Counted from the stretch's first letter, positions 1-8,282 are shown. The stretch is DNA of 13,476 nucleotides from an uncultured Eubacteriales bacterium (GCA_905202605.1 CAJKSU010000060.1:1-13476); one strand, 5' to 3'. The notes: a model not told the origin generated them from the letters alone. Numbers and translations: made by a program.

Positions 1-1640
1 AGGTCGCCAACCTCCAATTCCGGCAGCATCCGCTTTTGGGCGAATTTATCGGTGTTCTCGCAGACTGCGCCCACCACATCCCATGGGGAGCGCTCCTGTG
101 CGCCCTCTTTTCCTATCACGGAAATATGGTGATACGCGCCATAGAGCATGGGGCGCATCAGGTCGGCGGCGGAAGCGTCCACACCGGCATAGTTCCGGGC
201 GGCGAGCTTAAGCTGGGTGACGCGGGTGACCAGAATGCCGTGGGGGCCGGTGACATACCGCCCCAACTCAGTATACAGGGCGGGCATAGCGCCGTCCGGG
301 TAATACTCGGAAAATACCGCCTGAACCTGCTGTCCGATGGCAATGAGATCCGGGGATCGTTCGCCGGGACGGTAGCCGATGCCAAGTCCGCCGGAGATGT
401 TGAGATAGGAAACCGGGAGAATATCGGAGACAGTCTTTGCCGTTTCGCAGAGCAGCCGGGCAAGCTTGGGATAATATTCGGCATTTAAGGTGTTGCCGGA
501 GAGATAGGCGTGCAGCCCCAAATGGGTAACGCCGCAGTCACGAAGCCGCTCTGCTGCCGCGCGCAGCTGAGAGACAGGAACGCCGAACTTGACATCTTCG
601 GTGCGAACCTCGCTGAGGCCGAATCGGAAGATTTCCTCCGGGGTGATGCGTAGTCCCACGGTATCCCCCAAAAGGCCGGCACGCTGAAACGGCTCGATCA
701 GCTCCAGCCCATCCAGCACCGGCATACAGCCTACGGCTTTTGCGGCGCCCAGATCCTCCTGACGAGGATAGTTTGGCAGAAACAGGATTTCATCGGGGGA
801 AAATCCGCATTTTTGACAGAGCAGCAGCTCGGCGGCGGAGGAGCATACCACCCCCTGCCCGTTTTGCCGGAGCAGCTTCAAAAGCCCGGCGGTGGGCGCA
901 GCCTTTACGGGGAAAAACTGCCGGTAGCCGGGGTTCCAGAAGAACGCCTGCCGCACTGTATCGCAGGCATTGATAATGCCTGTTCGGTCGTAGAGATAAA
1001 AGGGCGTTCCCAGCTGGGAAGCCAGCTGCGTTAGCGCATCCGAAGGCAGAAATACCGAATCCTTTTCGGCGGGATCACCGTCCTTGGGCGGTAGGCTGGG
1101 GTAGCATTTGACGGGGTTTTTCAGGACAACCCTCCGGATATAGCGAAGCGTCTCCTTCTCCCCCTTTTCCGCCAGCATGGTCAGAATTGTCAGCACCTGA
1201 GCGTAGGTACTGGGGTGCATCATCCGGGTGTCCCGACTGTGCTCCAGATATCCAAGGGGATCCTTATCGGTGTAGGCCTTTCCGTGATAGACCCGACACG
1301 CGGCAATCCGGTCGAGACACAGCTCTACCATGTACTTTGTGGGCATGGGATGCCCCATCAGCTTCATATCCCGCCCGCCGTAGTCGATCCAGTATTCGAG
1401 ATGATGCTTATTCCGCCCCTTATGGTGCAGCCACGCAGTGGAATATCCCAGTTCCTCTCGCTCGGCGGCATTGGGGCTACGAGTACCGCTATAGTACTTT
1501 GCGCCGATGCGGAATTCCGTCCATGAATACTTGCTCAAATCATGGAGCAGCCCCTGACGAATCAGACCCACCCGGAAGCAGTACTGCATCACCAGCAGCT
1601 TATGATGGGTTATGGTTTTAAAATGCCCAAGGGCGTGCAT
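1..1640 (-). CDS. DUF5662 domain fused to diaminopimelate decarboxylase-like PLP enzyme (3' end off window)
   Basis: One uninterrupted frame of 546 codons runs from an ATG at 1640 to the left edge. GGAGGG lies seven bases before the ATG. Residues 1-190 resemble stand-alone DUF5662 proteins: HDLSKY at 33-38, a GTRSPN/AERE segment near 52-62, WLHHKGRNKHH near 70-80 and a Tyr/Met-rich end. DUF5662 has no firm function; its His-Asp pair hints at an HD-like metal site (inference). From about residue 196 the protein follows fold-III PLP decarboxylases such as LysA, which turns meso-diaminopimelate into lysine plus CO2. It has GTPFYLYD (211-218), the likely PLP lysine K246 in FFPVKA, glycine-rich GGLGIGY (417-423), ELGRYVTGP (458-466) and the active-site segment VCENTDKFA with C527. 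The usual HIGSQ and EPGR motifs are replaced by HAYLSGN and ELGR, so the exact substrate is uncertain. About 60 C-terminal residues appear to be missing beyond the edge. I re-read the junction (1020-1140) and found no stop or frameshift. Confidence 0.85.
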   Translation of the reverse strand, partial: MHALGHFKTITHHKLLVMQYCFRVGLIRQGLLHDLSKYSWTEFRIGAKYYSGTRSPNAAEREELGYSTAWLHHKGRNKHHLEYWIDYGGRDMKLMGHPMPTKYMVELCLDRIAACRVYHGKAYTDKDPLGYLEHSRDTRMMHPSTYAQVLTILTMLAEKGEKETLRYIRRVVLKNPVKCYPSLPPKDGDPAEKDSVFLPSDALTQLASQLGTPFYLYDRTGIINACDTVRQAFFWNPGYRQFFPVKAAPTAGLLKLLRQNGQGVVCSSAAELLLCQKCGFSPDEILFLPNYPRQEDLGAAKAVGCMPVLDGLELIEPFQRAGLLGDTVGLRITPEEIFRFGLSEVRTEDVKFGVPVSQLRAAAERLRDCGVTHLGLHAYLSGNTLNAEYYPKLARLLCETAKTVSDILPVSYLNISGGLGIGYRPGERSPDLIAIGQQVQAVFSEYYPDGAMPALYTELGRYVTGPHGILVTRVTQLKLAARNYAGVDASAADLMRPMLYGAYHHISVIGKEGAQERSPWDVVGAVCENTDKFAQKRMLPELEVGD

Positions 1641-1686
1641 GGAAATCCCTCCAGTGAATCAGTCTGCGGAACTTGCTGTTTTTACT

Positions 1687-1715
1687 ATTATACTCCCGAG
1701 CAGTCTCCGGCGCAA
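1687..1715 (-). promoter_or_regulatory. Sigma-A promoter for the DUF5662-decarboxylase gene
   Basis: On the minus strand TTGCGC (1715-1710) is followed after 17 bases by a perfect TATAAT (1692-1687). The start codon is about 47 bases downstream of the -10. The -35 and spacer overlap the outer arm of the inverted repeat at 1701-1758. No transcription data exist here; the call rests on motif match and spacing. Confidence 0.55.
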
Positions 1716-1758
1716 CTGGAAAGCGTCCATATCCGGGGCATATGGACGCCGGGGACTG
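1701..1758. repeat. Nested inverted repeat in the divergent spacer
   Basis: The inner arms GCGTCCATAT (1723-1732) and ATATGGACGC (1740-1749) are perfect 10-base complements around a 7-base loop. Outside them CAGTCTCCGG (1701-1710) matches CCGGGGACTG (1749-1758) with one G-T pair, so an outer stem of about nine pairs can form with the full inner stem, leaving a one-sided bulge of about 13 bases. It covers the -35 of the minus-strand promoter and lies about 110 bases upstream of sigK. It lacks a T-tract on either side, so it is not an obvious terminator. A regulator-binding site or a structured element are both possible. Confidence 0.6.
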
Positions 1759-1869
1759 TAGAGAATTGCGCTCCCGCTGCGGACTGAATTGGTAAAAACG
1801 CACAGAAAGCAAGAAAACTGTGTAAAGTGGACAGGCGGCGCCTGCATAATCTTTCATGAGGTGAATGCC

Positions 1870-2592
1870 ATGATTGCTTTGCTGTTGACTGCCAATACGC
1901 TCCTGTATTCCCTTCGGTTGACCACTCCCTGCGGCTCGTTTCCCAAGCCCCTGAGTGCTCAGGAGGAGGCCTATTATCTACAGCGCTGGGCAGAGGGCGA
2001 CATGGAAGCCAGAAACATTCTGGTGGAGCGGAATTTACGGCTGGTGGCGCATATTCTGAAAAAATACTATGCCTCGGCATCGGATCAGGACGACCTGATT
2101 TCCATTGGCACCATTGGGCTGATTAAAGCTATCTCTACCTTTGATGGAAGTAAAGGGGCGAGGCTTGCCACCTATGCCGGACGCTGCATTCAAAATGAGA
2201 TTCTGATGTACTTCCGTTCCCAGCGGAAAAGCGCCGGGGATATCTCCCTGTCGGATGCCATCGAAACGGGACAGGATGGCTCCAGCCTCAGCGTAATGGA
2301 TGTGCTGTCTAGCGAGGAGGATCTGTTCCAACAGACCCATATCAGGAGTCAGACCCAAAAGCTTACAAGGCTGCTTCCCAGTACTCTGACCCCAAGAGAA
2401 CAGCAGATTATCACGTGGCGTTATGGATTGGGGGGAATGGAGCCGCTGCCCCAGCGGCAGGTGGCGAAGCAACTGGGCATTTCCAGAAGCTACGTGTCGA
2501 GAATTGAGAAAAAAGCACTTCAAAAGCTGAAGGATGCTATGGAATCTGCGGAAAATCCAGTGGCTTTGGAGAGTTCTCCACAAAACAGGTAG
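1870..2592 (+). CDS. sigK: RNA polymerase sporulation sigma factor SigK
   Basis: This 240-residue sigma-70 family protein directs late mother-cell transcription in sporulation. Residues 1-20 are hydrophobic and match the position of the pro-sequence of Bacillus pro-sigma-K; the conserved FPKPLS segment follows at 24-29. Region 2 is clear: RNILVERNLRLVAHILKKYY (48-67), DLISIGTIGLIKAI (75-88) and LATYAGRCIQNEIL (99-112). Region 4 has LTPREQQIITWRYGLGG and the helix-turn-helix RQVAKQLGISRSYVSRIEKK (196-215). I chose the ATG at 1870, preceded by AGGTG six bases away; an ATG 27 codons upstream has no ribosome site and would hide the pro-sequence. The gene is uninterrupted: no skin-like element splits it. 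No clear sigma-E or sigma-K promoter was recognised upstream. The next gene has its own promoter, so an operon with it is not required. Confidence 0.93.
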   Translation: MIALLLTANTLLYSLRLTTPCGSFPKPLSAQEEAYYLQRWAEGDMEARNILVERNLRLVAHILKKYYASASDQDDLISIGTIGLIKAISTFDGSKGARLATYAGRCIQNEILMYFRSQRKSAGDISLSDAIETGQDGSSLSVMDVLSSEEDLFQQTHIRSQTQKLTRLLPSTLTPREQQIITWRYGLGGMEPLPQRQVAKQLGISRSYVSRIEKKALQKLKDAMESAENPVALESSPQNR

Positions 2593-2593
2593 G

Positions 2594-2622
2594 TTGCGCC
2601 GCCGCAGAATAAATGCTATACT
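2594..2622 (+). promoter_or_regulatory. Sigma-A promoter for the molybdoenzyme operon
   Basis: TTGCGC (2594-2599) and TATACT (2617-2622) are 17 bases apart, and TGC directly before the -10 makes it an extended -10. It starts within two bases of the sigK stop and leaves a leader of about 38 bases. It suggests vegetative expression independent of sigK. Confidence 0.6.
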
Positions 2623-2666
2623 ATAAAACGAACATCGAACACAATGCTCCATTGGAGGAATGCAAT

Positions 2667-4793
2667 ATGACAACAAAGGAACGGATGGCTGCAAAGCTGC
2701 CGGGAGAGGACACGGGGATTACTCTGCACAATACCTTCTGTGATATCTGTGCTCCCGGCCCCCACTGCGGGGTGACCTGCTATGTGAAGGATGGGAAAAT
2801 CATTAAGGTGGAGGGAACCGACGCCCACCCTACCAATCACGGTAAGCTCTGCGCCCGTGGGCTTGCGGCGAGGGACTATGTGTACAGGAGGGATCGGGTG
2901 CTGACGCCCCTGAAACGGATCGGAGAAAAGGGCGAGGGCAAATTTCAGCCTATCTCATGGGACGAAGCTATGGCGGAAATTACCCGGAAGCTTCTTTCCG
3001 TCCGTGCGGAGTCCGGTGCGTCCAGCGTGGCCTTTTACTGCGGCTATGAAAAGTGGTACCGCCCGTTTTTACAGCGGCTGGCCTACAGCTATGGCTCGGT
3101 GAACTACGGAAGCGAGTCCTCCTCCTGCTTTACCTCCACCATTATGTCTTGGAAATGTGCCACCGGCGCGGAGATGGTGCAGCCGGATATGAAGAATGCC
3201 GGGGTGTTTCTGGGCTTCTGCGCCAATCCCGGCATTTCCGGCTACCTGATGAACATCGGATTGCAGGCCAACCACCGCCGGGGCATGAAGGTCATTATCA
3301 TCGACCCCAGAATTACCCCGGCGTCTCAGTCCGCTGACCTCCATCTTCGGGTAAAGCCCGGCACCGACGGTGCGCTGGCGCTGTGCCTTGGGCGGGAGCT
3401 GATCCATCACGACTGGATCGACCGTGACTATATTCGGGAGAACGTCTATGGCTTTGACGCCTACCGGGAGTATGTGGAGCAATTCACACCGGAAAAAACG
3501 GCGGAGATCACCGGACTGACCCCGGAGGAGATTCGTTTGGCGGCAAGAATGGTGGGAGAGAATCTCCCCCTTGCTATCAACCCCTCCAACGCCTCGCTGG
3601 TACATTTCAAAAACGGCATGCAGAACCATCGGGCGGTGATGGCGCTGTCTGCCATTACCGGGAGCTATGACCGCCCCGGCGGCATGATTTCCACCGACCT
3701 GACCTATGCCCATTCCATCGGCGGCTTTTCCACCATGGAGCCGGAATTTTCTGTGGAGAAGTACCCTAAGAACGGCCCGGTTCCCATTGGCTGCGAGCGG
3801 TTCCCCCTGTGGCACAGTCTCATTGGCGAAATGCAGGCCTGCGACCTGCCCCGCGCAATCCTTACCGGCCAGCCTTATCCCCTGCGGATGCTCTATGCCC
3901 ACGGCATGAACTTCCGGATGTTCCCCGGCGCGTCAGAAATGCGGGAGGCTCTCTCTCAGCTGGAGTATTTTGTAGATGTAGACCTGTTCCTGACGGATTC
4001 CGCGAAATATGCGGACATTGTATTGCCCGCCTGCACGTCCTATGAGCGCGGAGAGTTTAAGGTGTTCGGCGGCGGCTTTGCCCAGTATACCCAGCCGGTG
4101 ATCCAGCCCCTTGGACAGGCGCGGCGGGATGACGAGATCATTCTGGAGCTGGCACGGCGGCTGAACGTGGACGATGACCTGCTGAAATCCGACCGGGACA
4201 CCTGCATCCGGCATATGCTCCGGAACACGCCCATTGACTTAGACGAGCTGAAGCGTCACCCGGAGCTGCCCCAGAAGATCCCCGGTCTGCACATGGTTCC
4301 GGTGGGACAGCACGGCTTCCAGACTCCCTCCGGAAAGTTTGAGCTGGATTCGCTTTCTATTCAGGCGCTCCATGATCCCCGGCTCGATTCTCTGCCCACC
4401 TACTGCTCCTCGGCGGATGATGCCGACCCGGTGGAATTCCCCATGATCCTTTCCACGGGCATCCGAATTCCCGGCGGCCTTCATTCCCGACTCCACGACT
4501 GCCCCAGCGCCCGTTCTCTCCGGAAGGAGCCCACGGCGGATATCAGTTTGGATGATGCAGAAAAGCTGGGCATTGCGGCGGGTGACACGATTACAATTAC
4601 CACGGCCCACGGTCGCGTTACCGTAAAAGCCAACCCCAGCGGAACCATGCCGGATGGAATGGTGAGCCTTTATCACGGCTATCGGGAGGCCGATGCCAAC
4701 AGTTTACTTAGCTACGATCATCGGGATCCCTATTCCGGCTTCCCAGGCTACCGCTGCATTCGCTGCAACATTGTGAAGGAGGAACAGGCATGA
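2667..4793 (+). CDS. Molybdopterin (bis-MGD) oxidoreductase, catalytic subunit
   Basis: This 708-residue protein belongs to the DMSO-reductase superfamily of Mo or W enzymes. Four cysteines near the N-terminus (C25, C28, C34, C38) plus C62 in GKLCARG supply the four ligands of the proximal [4Fe-4S] cluster; the C-x2-C-x5-C-x3-C spacing resembles a poorly characterised anaerobic subfamily. C154, in the segment after NYGSES, aligns with the cysteine metal ligand of polysulfide-reductase and acetylene-hydratase types. Other family marks are ISWDEA (96-101), IIIDPR (210-215), KPGTDGALAL, SAKYADIVLPA, the TPSGKFEL segment and a C-terminal molybdopterin-binding domain. There is no twin-arginine or other signal peptide, so it should be cytoplasmic. 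The start at 2667 has GGAGG eight bases upstream; an earlier in-frame ATG at 2613 lies inside the promoter. The stop overlaps the next start (ATGA), so the two are coupled. The substrate cannot be read from sequence: thiosulfate/polysulfide, a hydroxylated aromatic (as for gut catechol dehydroxylases) or another acceptor are all possible. Confidence 0.85.
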   Translation: MTTKERMAAKLPGEDTGITLHNTFCDICAPGPHCGVTCYVKDGKIIKVEGTDAHPTNHGKLCARGLAARDYVYRRDRVLTPLKRIGEKGEGKFQPISWDEAMAEITRKLLSVRAESGASSVAFYCGYEKWYRPFLQRLAYSYGSVNYGSESSSCFTSTIMSWKCATGAEMVQPDMKNAGVFLGFCANPGISGYLMNIGLQANHRRGMKVIIIDPRITPASQSADLHLRVKPGTDGALALCLGRELIHHDWIDRDYIRENVYGFDAYREYVEQFTPEKTAEITGLTPEEIRLAARMVGENLPLAINPSNASLVHFKNGMQNHRAVMALSAITGSYDRPGGMISTDLTYAHSIGGFSTMEPEFSVEKYPKNGPVPIGCERFPLWHSLIGEMQACDLPRAILTGQPYPLRMLYAHGMNFRMFPGASEMREALSQLEYFVDVDLFLTDSAKYADIVLPACTSYERGEFKVFGGGFAQYTQPVIQPLGQARRDDEIILELARRLNVDDDLLKSDRDTCIRHMLRNTPIDLDELKRHPELPQKIPGLHMVPVGQHGFQTPSGKFELDSLSIQALHDPRLDSLPTYCSSADDADPVEFPMILSTGIRIPGGLHSRLHDCPSARSLRKEPTADISLDDAEKLGIAAGDTITITTAHGRVTVKANPSGTMPDGMVSLYHGYREADANSLLSYDHRDPYSGFPGYRCIRCNIVKEEQA

Positions 4794-5215
4794 GACGCAT
4801 TCAATTTGACCCGGAAAAATGCACCGGCTGCGCGGCCTGTCAAATGGCCTGTAATGACCAGCGGGATATCCTCTGCGCCCTGAACCAAGCGCCCCTTCGG
4901 CATATGGAGCAGCGGGAGAAGAACGGCAAAATTCTGGACTACTCCGTGGGCTGCGTCCACTGCGGGAAATGTATGAAGGTATGTTCCCAGAAGGCCATTT
5001 CCCGGAACGAGCTGGGCTATGTGGTGCTGGACGAGGAACAATGCGTGGGCTGCGGCGCGTGCCAAAAGGTATGTCCCTTTGGCGTGATCTCCATCCATCC
5101 GGAAACGGGAAAGGCCATGAAATGCGACGGCTGCTGGGGCAGAATTCAGGCGGGGCTGCTGCCTGCCTGCGTCCATACCTGCCCCACCGGGGCGCTTACT
5201 CTTTCAGAGAAATAA
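4790..5215 (+). CDS. Four-cluster ferredoxin-like electron-transfer subunit (DmsB/PsrB/HycB type)
   Basis: This 141-residue protein carries sixteen cysteines arranged as four [4Fe-4S] sites: C11-C14-C17-C21, C55-C58-C61-C65, C85-C88-C91-C95 and C112-C115-C127-C131 (a 29th-residue cysteine is extra). That is the layout of the beta subunits that pass electrons to or from bis-MGD enzymes. It is shorter than the usual 180-230 residues because linkers and the C-terminal tail are reduced. Its ATG overlaps the stop of the catalytic subunit gene, and the upstream GGAGG ribosome site lies within that gene's end. No NrfD/DmsC-like membrane anchor or maturation chaperone follows; a bidirectional terminator comes directly after the stop. 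The complex is therefore probably soluble and linked to a cytoplasmic electron carrier (inference). Confidence 0.88.
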   Translation: MRRIQFDPEKCTGCAACQMACNDQRDILCALNQAPLRHMEQREKNGKILDYSVGCVHCGKCMKVCSQKAISRNELGYVVLDEEQCVGCGACQKVCPFGVISIHPETGKAMKCDGCWGRIQAGLLPACVHTCPTGALTLSEK

Positions 5216-5216
5216 A

Positions 5217-5253
5217 AAAATCCTCCCGTACCGCTGTGGTATGGGAGGATTTT
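5217..5253. terminator. Bidirectional intrinsic terminator
   Basis: A 16-pair stem (5217-5232 with 5238-5253, one G-U pair on the plus RNA) has a 5-base loop. The plus strand ends in TTTT within the stem; the minus strand runs into seven T residues. It sits between convergent genes: one base after the ferredoxin stop and one base before the exonuclease stop, so it can serve both. Confidence 0.9.
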
Positions 5254-5254
5254 G

Positions 5255-5776
5255 TCATACTTCCTGCAGCTTTAAGTAGAGATTTGCTGTGGCCTCGGCG
5301 TCACACCATGCCCGGTGGGCATCATTCAGGGCGATGGAAAAATAGTCCGTTAAGTACCCCAGCTTATAGCTGGGCAGCCCCTTGAGCTTCAGCCGGGAGA
5401 GCTGGAGAGTATCGTCCACGGGATTCTCGATGGAGTGCCCCATTTTCAGAAGATCCCGCTCTAAAAACTTGCAGTCGAACTTGGCGTTGTGGCACACCAG
5501 CGGCAGCTCTCCCAGAAAGCCCAGAAACACGGGAAGAAGGTCATAAATCCGGGGATAGTCTTCTACCATGTCATTGGTGATACCGGTAAGGGTTACCACT
5601 CTGGGCGGGATGGGACGTCCGGGGTTGACCAGAGTAGAAAAGCGCTGCACCACTTCCCCATCCAGCACCTTGACCGCACCGATCTCCGTTACATTGTCCT
5701 TACTACCGGACAGGCCGGTGGTCTCAAAATCCAGGCAGACAAAGCTCTTGTAGCTGCCGTTGCATACATAATTCAT
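5255..5776 (-). CDS. DEDDh-family 3'-5' exonuclease (PolIII epsilon-like)
   Basis: This 173-residue single-domain protein carries all three exonuclease motifs: ExoI DFETTG with D16 and E18, ExoII HNAKFD with D101, and ExoIII HRAWCDAEAT with H154 and D159. These bind two metal ions and remove nucleotides from 3' ends. The length fits stand-alone epsilon/DnaQ-like or PolC exonuclease-domain proteins; no polymerase, helicase or GIY-YIG domain is attached. The start at 5776 has AAAGG about seven bases upstream. It follows the dehydrogenase stop by only 16 bases and is probably co-transcribed with it. Whether it acts in proofreading, repair or RNA turnover cannot be told from sequence. Confidence 0.87.
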   Translation of the reverse strand: MNYVCNGSYKSFVCLDFETTGLSGSKDNVTEIGAVKVLDGEVVQRFSTLVNPGRPIPPRVVTLTGITNDMVEDYPRIYDLLPVFLGFLGELPLVCHNAKFDCKFLERDLLKMGHSIENPVDDTLQLSRLKLKGLPSYKLGYLTDYFSIALNDAHRAWCDAEATANLYLKLQEV

Positions 5777-5792
5777 TGGGTTTCCTTTCTAT

Positions 5793-6782
5793 TCAGCAGA
5801 TTCTCCATGGATTTTCCTGCCCCAGAGATTCCAGATGGCAGGCCTCTACGCTGCACCGAGCCATCTGCTCTACAGCCTCACGGGTATAAAAGGCCATGTG
5901 CGGCGAAAAAATGACATTAGGCATATCCTTGAGAATGCTCAGTTGACGATTTTTAATTTGATCCGACATTTTATTAAAATGGTACAGACCCGCTTCTCCT
6001 TCAATCACGTCCAGCGCTGCCCCGCCCAGATGTCCGGACTCCAGCGCATCAATCAGTGCATCGGCGTCAACCAGACCTCCGCGGGCGGTGTTGACCAGAA
6101 TTGCGCCGGGCTTCATGGCGGCAAGGGCCTCCGCATCGAGGATATGCCGGGTTTCCGTGGTCAAGGGCATATGCAGGGAGAGAATGTCGCATTCCTGCAG
6201 GAGCAGCTCCATGCTGACCTGCGTTCCGGGAAGACCGGGTCTTTCACTGCGGTTCCAATAGAGAACCCGGCAACCAAAGCCCCGCAGCTCATCCATGACC
6301 CGCGTACCGATTTTTCCAGCCCCCAGAATGCCCACGGTGCAGCTGCGCAGCTGCCGCCCCATCAGCCCCGGCATGGAGAAATCGTGGAGGTCGGCACGCT
6401 GCAAAATGCGCTTTCCATTTCGCAGTGCCATGAGCATGAGCATTACCGTATAATCCGCCACTGCATCCGGGTCATAGCCTGCGTTGCAGACGGTGATGCC
6501 CAGCGCTTTTGCGGCGGCAATCTCAATATGATCGTAGCCGATAGTTCGGGTGCTGAGGAGTCGGACTCCGGCTTCATGCATGGCCTCCAGCATCCCCCGG
6601 CTAATAGGTGTTGCCACCACGGATACGGCCTCATGCCCCCGCAGCATGGGGATGTAATGCTCCAGATTATCCATGGTCAGCTGTTCCGGTGTTTTACTGA
6701 TTTCCATGTGGTATTCCAGTGCCAGATGATGAAAAATCTCATCCTCATCATAGGGACGGCAGCCAAAAACAAATAGGCGCAT
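5793..6782 (-). CDS. D-isomer-specific 2-hydroxyacid dehydrogenase, D-lactate dehydrogenase/VanH-like
   Basis: This 329-residue NAD-dependent enzyme should interconvert a 2-oxoacid and a D-2-hydroxyacid, most likely pyruvate and D-lactate. The Rossmann motif GILGAGKIG is at 151-159. Catalytic residues are R234 in NTARGG, E263 in DVIEGE and H295 in FSPHMA. The segments STRTIGYDHI, PDAVADYTVMLMLMALRN and the region around MPNVIFSPHMAFYTREAV follow the LdhA/VanH branch rather than glycerate or formate dehydrogenases. No VanA-type ligase or VanX dipeptidase is nearby, so a resistance role is not indicated; fermentative or cell-wall D-lactate is possible. GGAGGG stands about eight bases before the ATG. 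It is first in a two-gene unit with the exonuclease. Confidence 0.87.
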   Translation of the reverse strand: MRLFVFGCRPYDEDEIFHHLALEYHMEISKTPEQLTMDNLEHYIPMLRGHEAVSVVATPISRGMLEAMHEAGVRLLSTRTIGYDHIEIAAAKALGITVCNAGYDPDAVADYTVMLMLMALRNGKRILQRADLHDFSMPGLMGRQLRSCTVGILGAGKIGTRVMDELRGFGCRVLYWNRSERPGLPGTQVSMELLLQECDILSLHMPLTTETRHILDAEALAAMKPGAILVNTARGGLVDADALIDALESGHLGGAALDVIEGEAGLYHFNKMSDQIKNRQLSILKDMPNVIFSPHMAFYTREAVEQMARCSVEACHLESLGQENPWRIC

Positions 6783-6811
6783 TGCGATTCCCTCCCGGAT
6801 TTGTTTTTGTT

Positions 6812-6841
6812 ATTCTATCATATTTCCCGGAGAACTGACAA
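6812..6841 (-). promoter_or_regulatory. Sigma-A promoter for the dehydrogenase-exonuclease operon
   Basis: TTGTCA (6841-6836) and TAGAAT (6817-6812) are 18 bases apart on the minus strand, with TGA before the -10 forming an extended -10. It lies directly downstream of the metK terminator and 30 bases from the dehydrogenase start. Confidence 0.65.
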
Positions 6842-6850
6842 CTTTTTTGC

Positions 6851-6883
6851 AAAAGAATCTGCCGCCCGGTTTGGACGGCAGAT
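6851..6883 (-). terminator. Intrinsic terminator after metK
   Basis: Arms at 6857-6867 and 6873-6883 form an 11-pair stem with one G-U pair and a 5-base loop. On the minus strand it is followed by TCTTTT. It lies 16 bases beyond the metK stop. Confidence 0.8.
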
Positions 6884-6898
6884 ATCATGTACGAGGAA

Positions 6899-8062
<1,164 letters not shown>

Positions 8063-8103
8063 TTCTATATTCATTCCTTTCGGGTTATTTACAACTGTAT
8101 GAG

Positions 8104-8133
8104 TAAAAAAACGCCCCGCTAACCGGCGGGACG
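8104..8133 (-). terminator. Leader terminator of the metK SAM riboswitch
   Basis: CGTCCCGC (8133-8126) pairs with GCGGGGCG (8119-8112) over a 6-base loop, with one G-U pair, followed by seven T residues (8111-8105) on the minus strand. It sits 18 bases after the aptamer and 41 bases before the start codon, as expected for the expression platform that stops transcription when SAM is bound. Confidence 0.88.
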
Positions 8134-8151
8134 CGAAAAGAGCGTTAAAAA

Positions 8152-8245
8152 CCTCATCTTTCGATTTGCACCGCCGGATTTGGCACCTTACACATGCAGG
8201 TTGCCGGGCTTCACAGGGCCGATCCCTCCACCACTCTTAATAAGG
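8152..8245 (-). ncRNA. SAM-I (S box) riboswitch aptamer
   Basis: Read on the minus strand, the leader shows the S-box core: the AAGAG then GGTGGAGGGA segment, GGCCCTGTGAAGCCCGGCAA, AACC, the GGTGCCAA segment with following CC, and a closing GATGAGG. P1 pairs CCTTATT (8245-8239) with GATGAGG (8158-8152). This family binds SAM and usually turns methionine/SAM genes off by terminator formation; the adjacent terminator and metK fit exactly. Confidence 0.95.
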
Positions 8246-8282
8246 GCTGTTATTCAGTTGATCCATATTGGATTGCTATTGC

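Noticed and set aside
1790..1869. Possible sigma-E or sigma-K promoter before sigK, for example CATAATCT at 1845
   Set aside because: Only the CATA part matches, no suitable -35 was found, and it would lie too close to the start codon for a confident call.
5835..6776. A 313-codon plus-strand frame opposite the 2-hydroxyacid dehydrogenase
   Set aside because: No ribosome site or family features; the dehydrogenase on the minus strand has all catalytic residues.
5793..6782. Vancomycin-resistance gene vanH
   Set aside because: The enzyme resembles VanH, but no D-Ala-D-Lac ligase, VanX or VanRS genes are in the window; D-lactate dehydrogenase is the safer reading.
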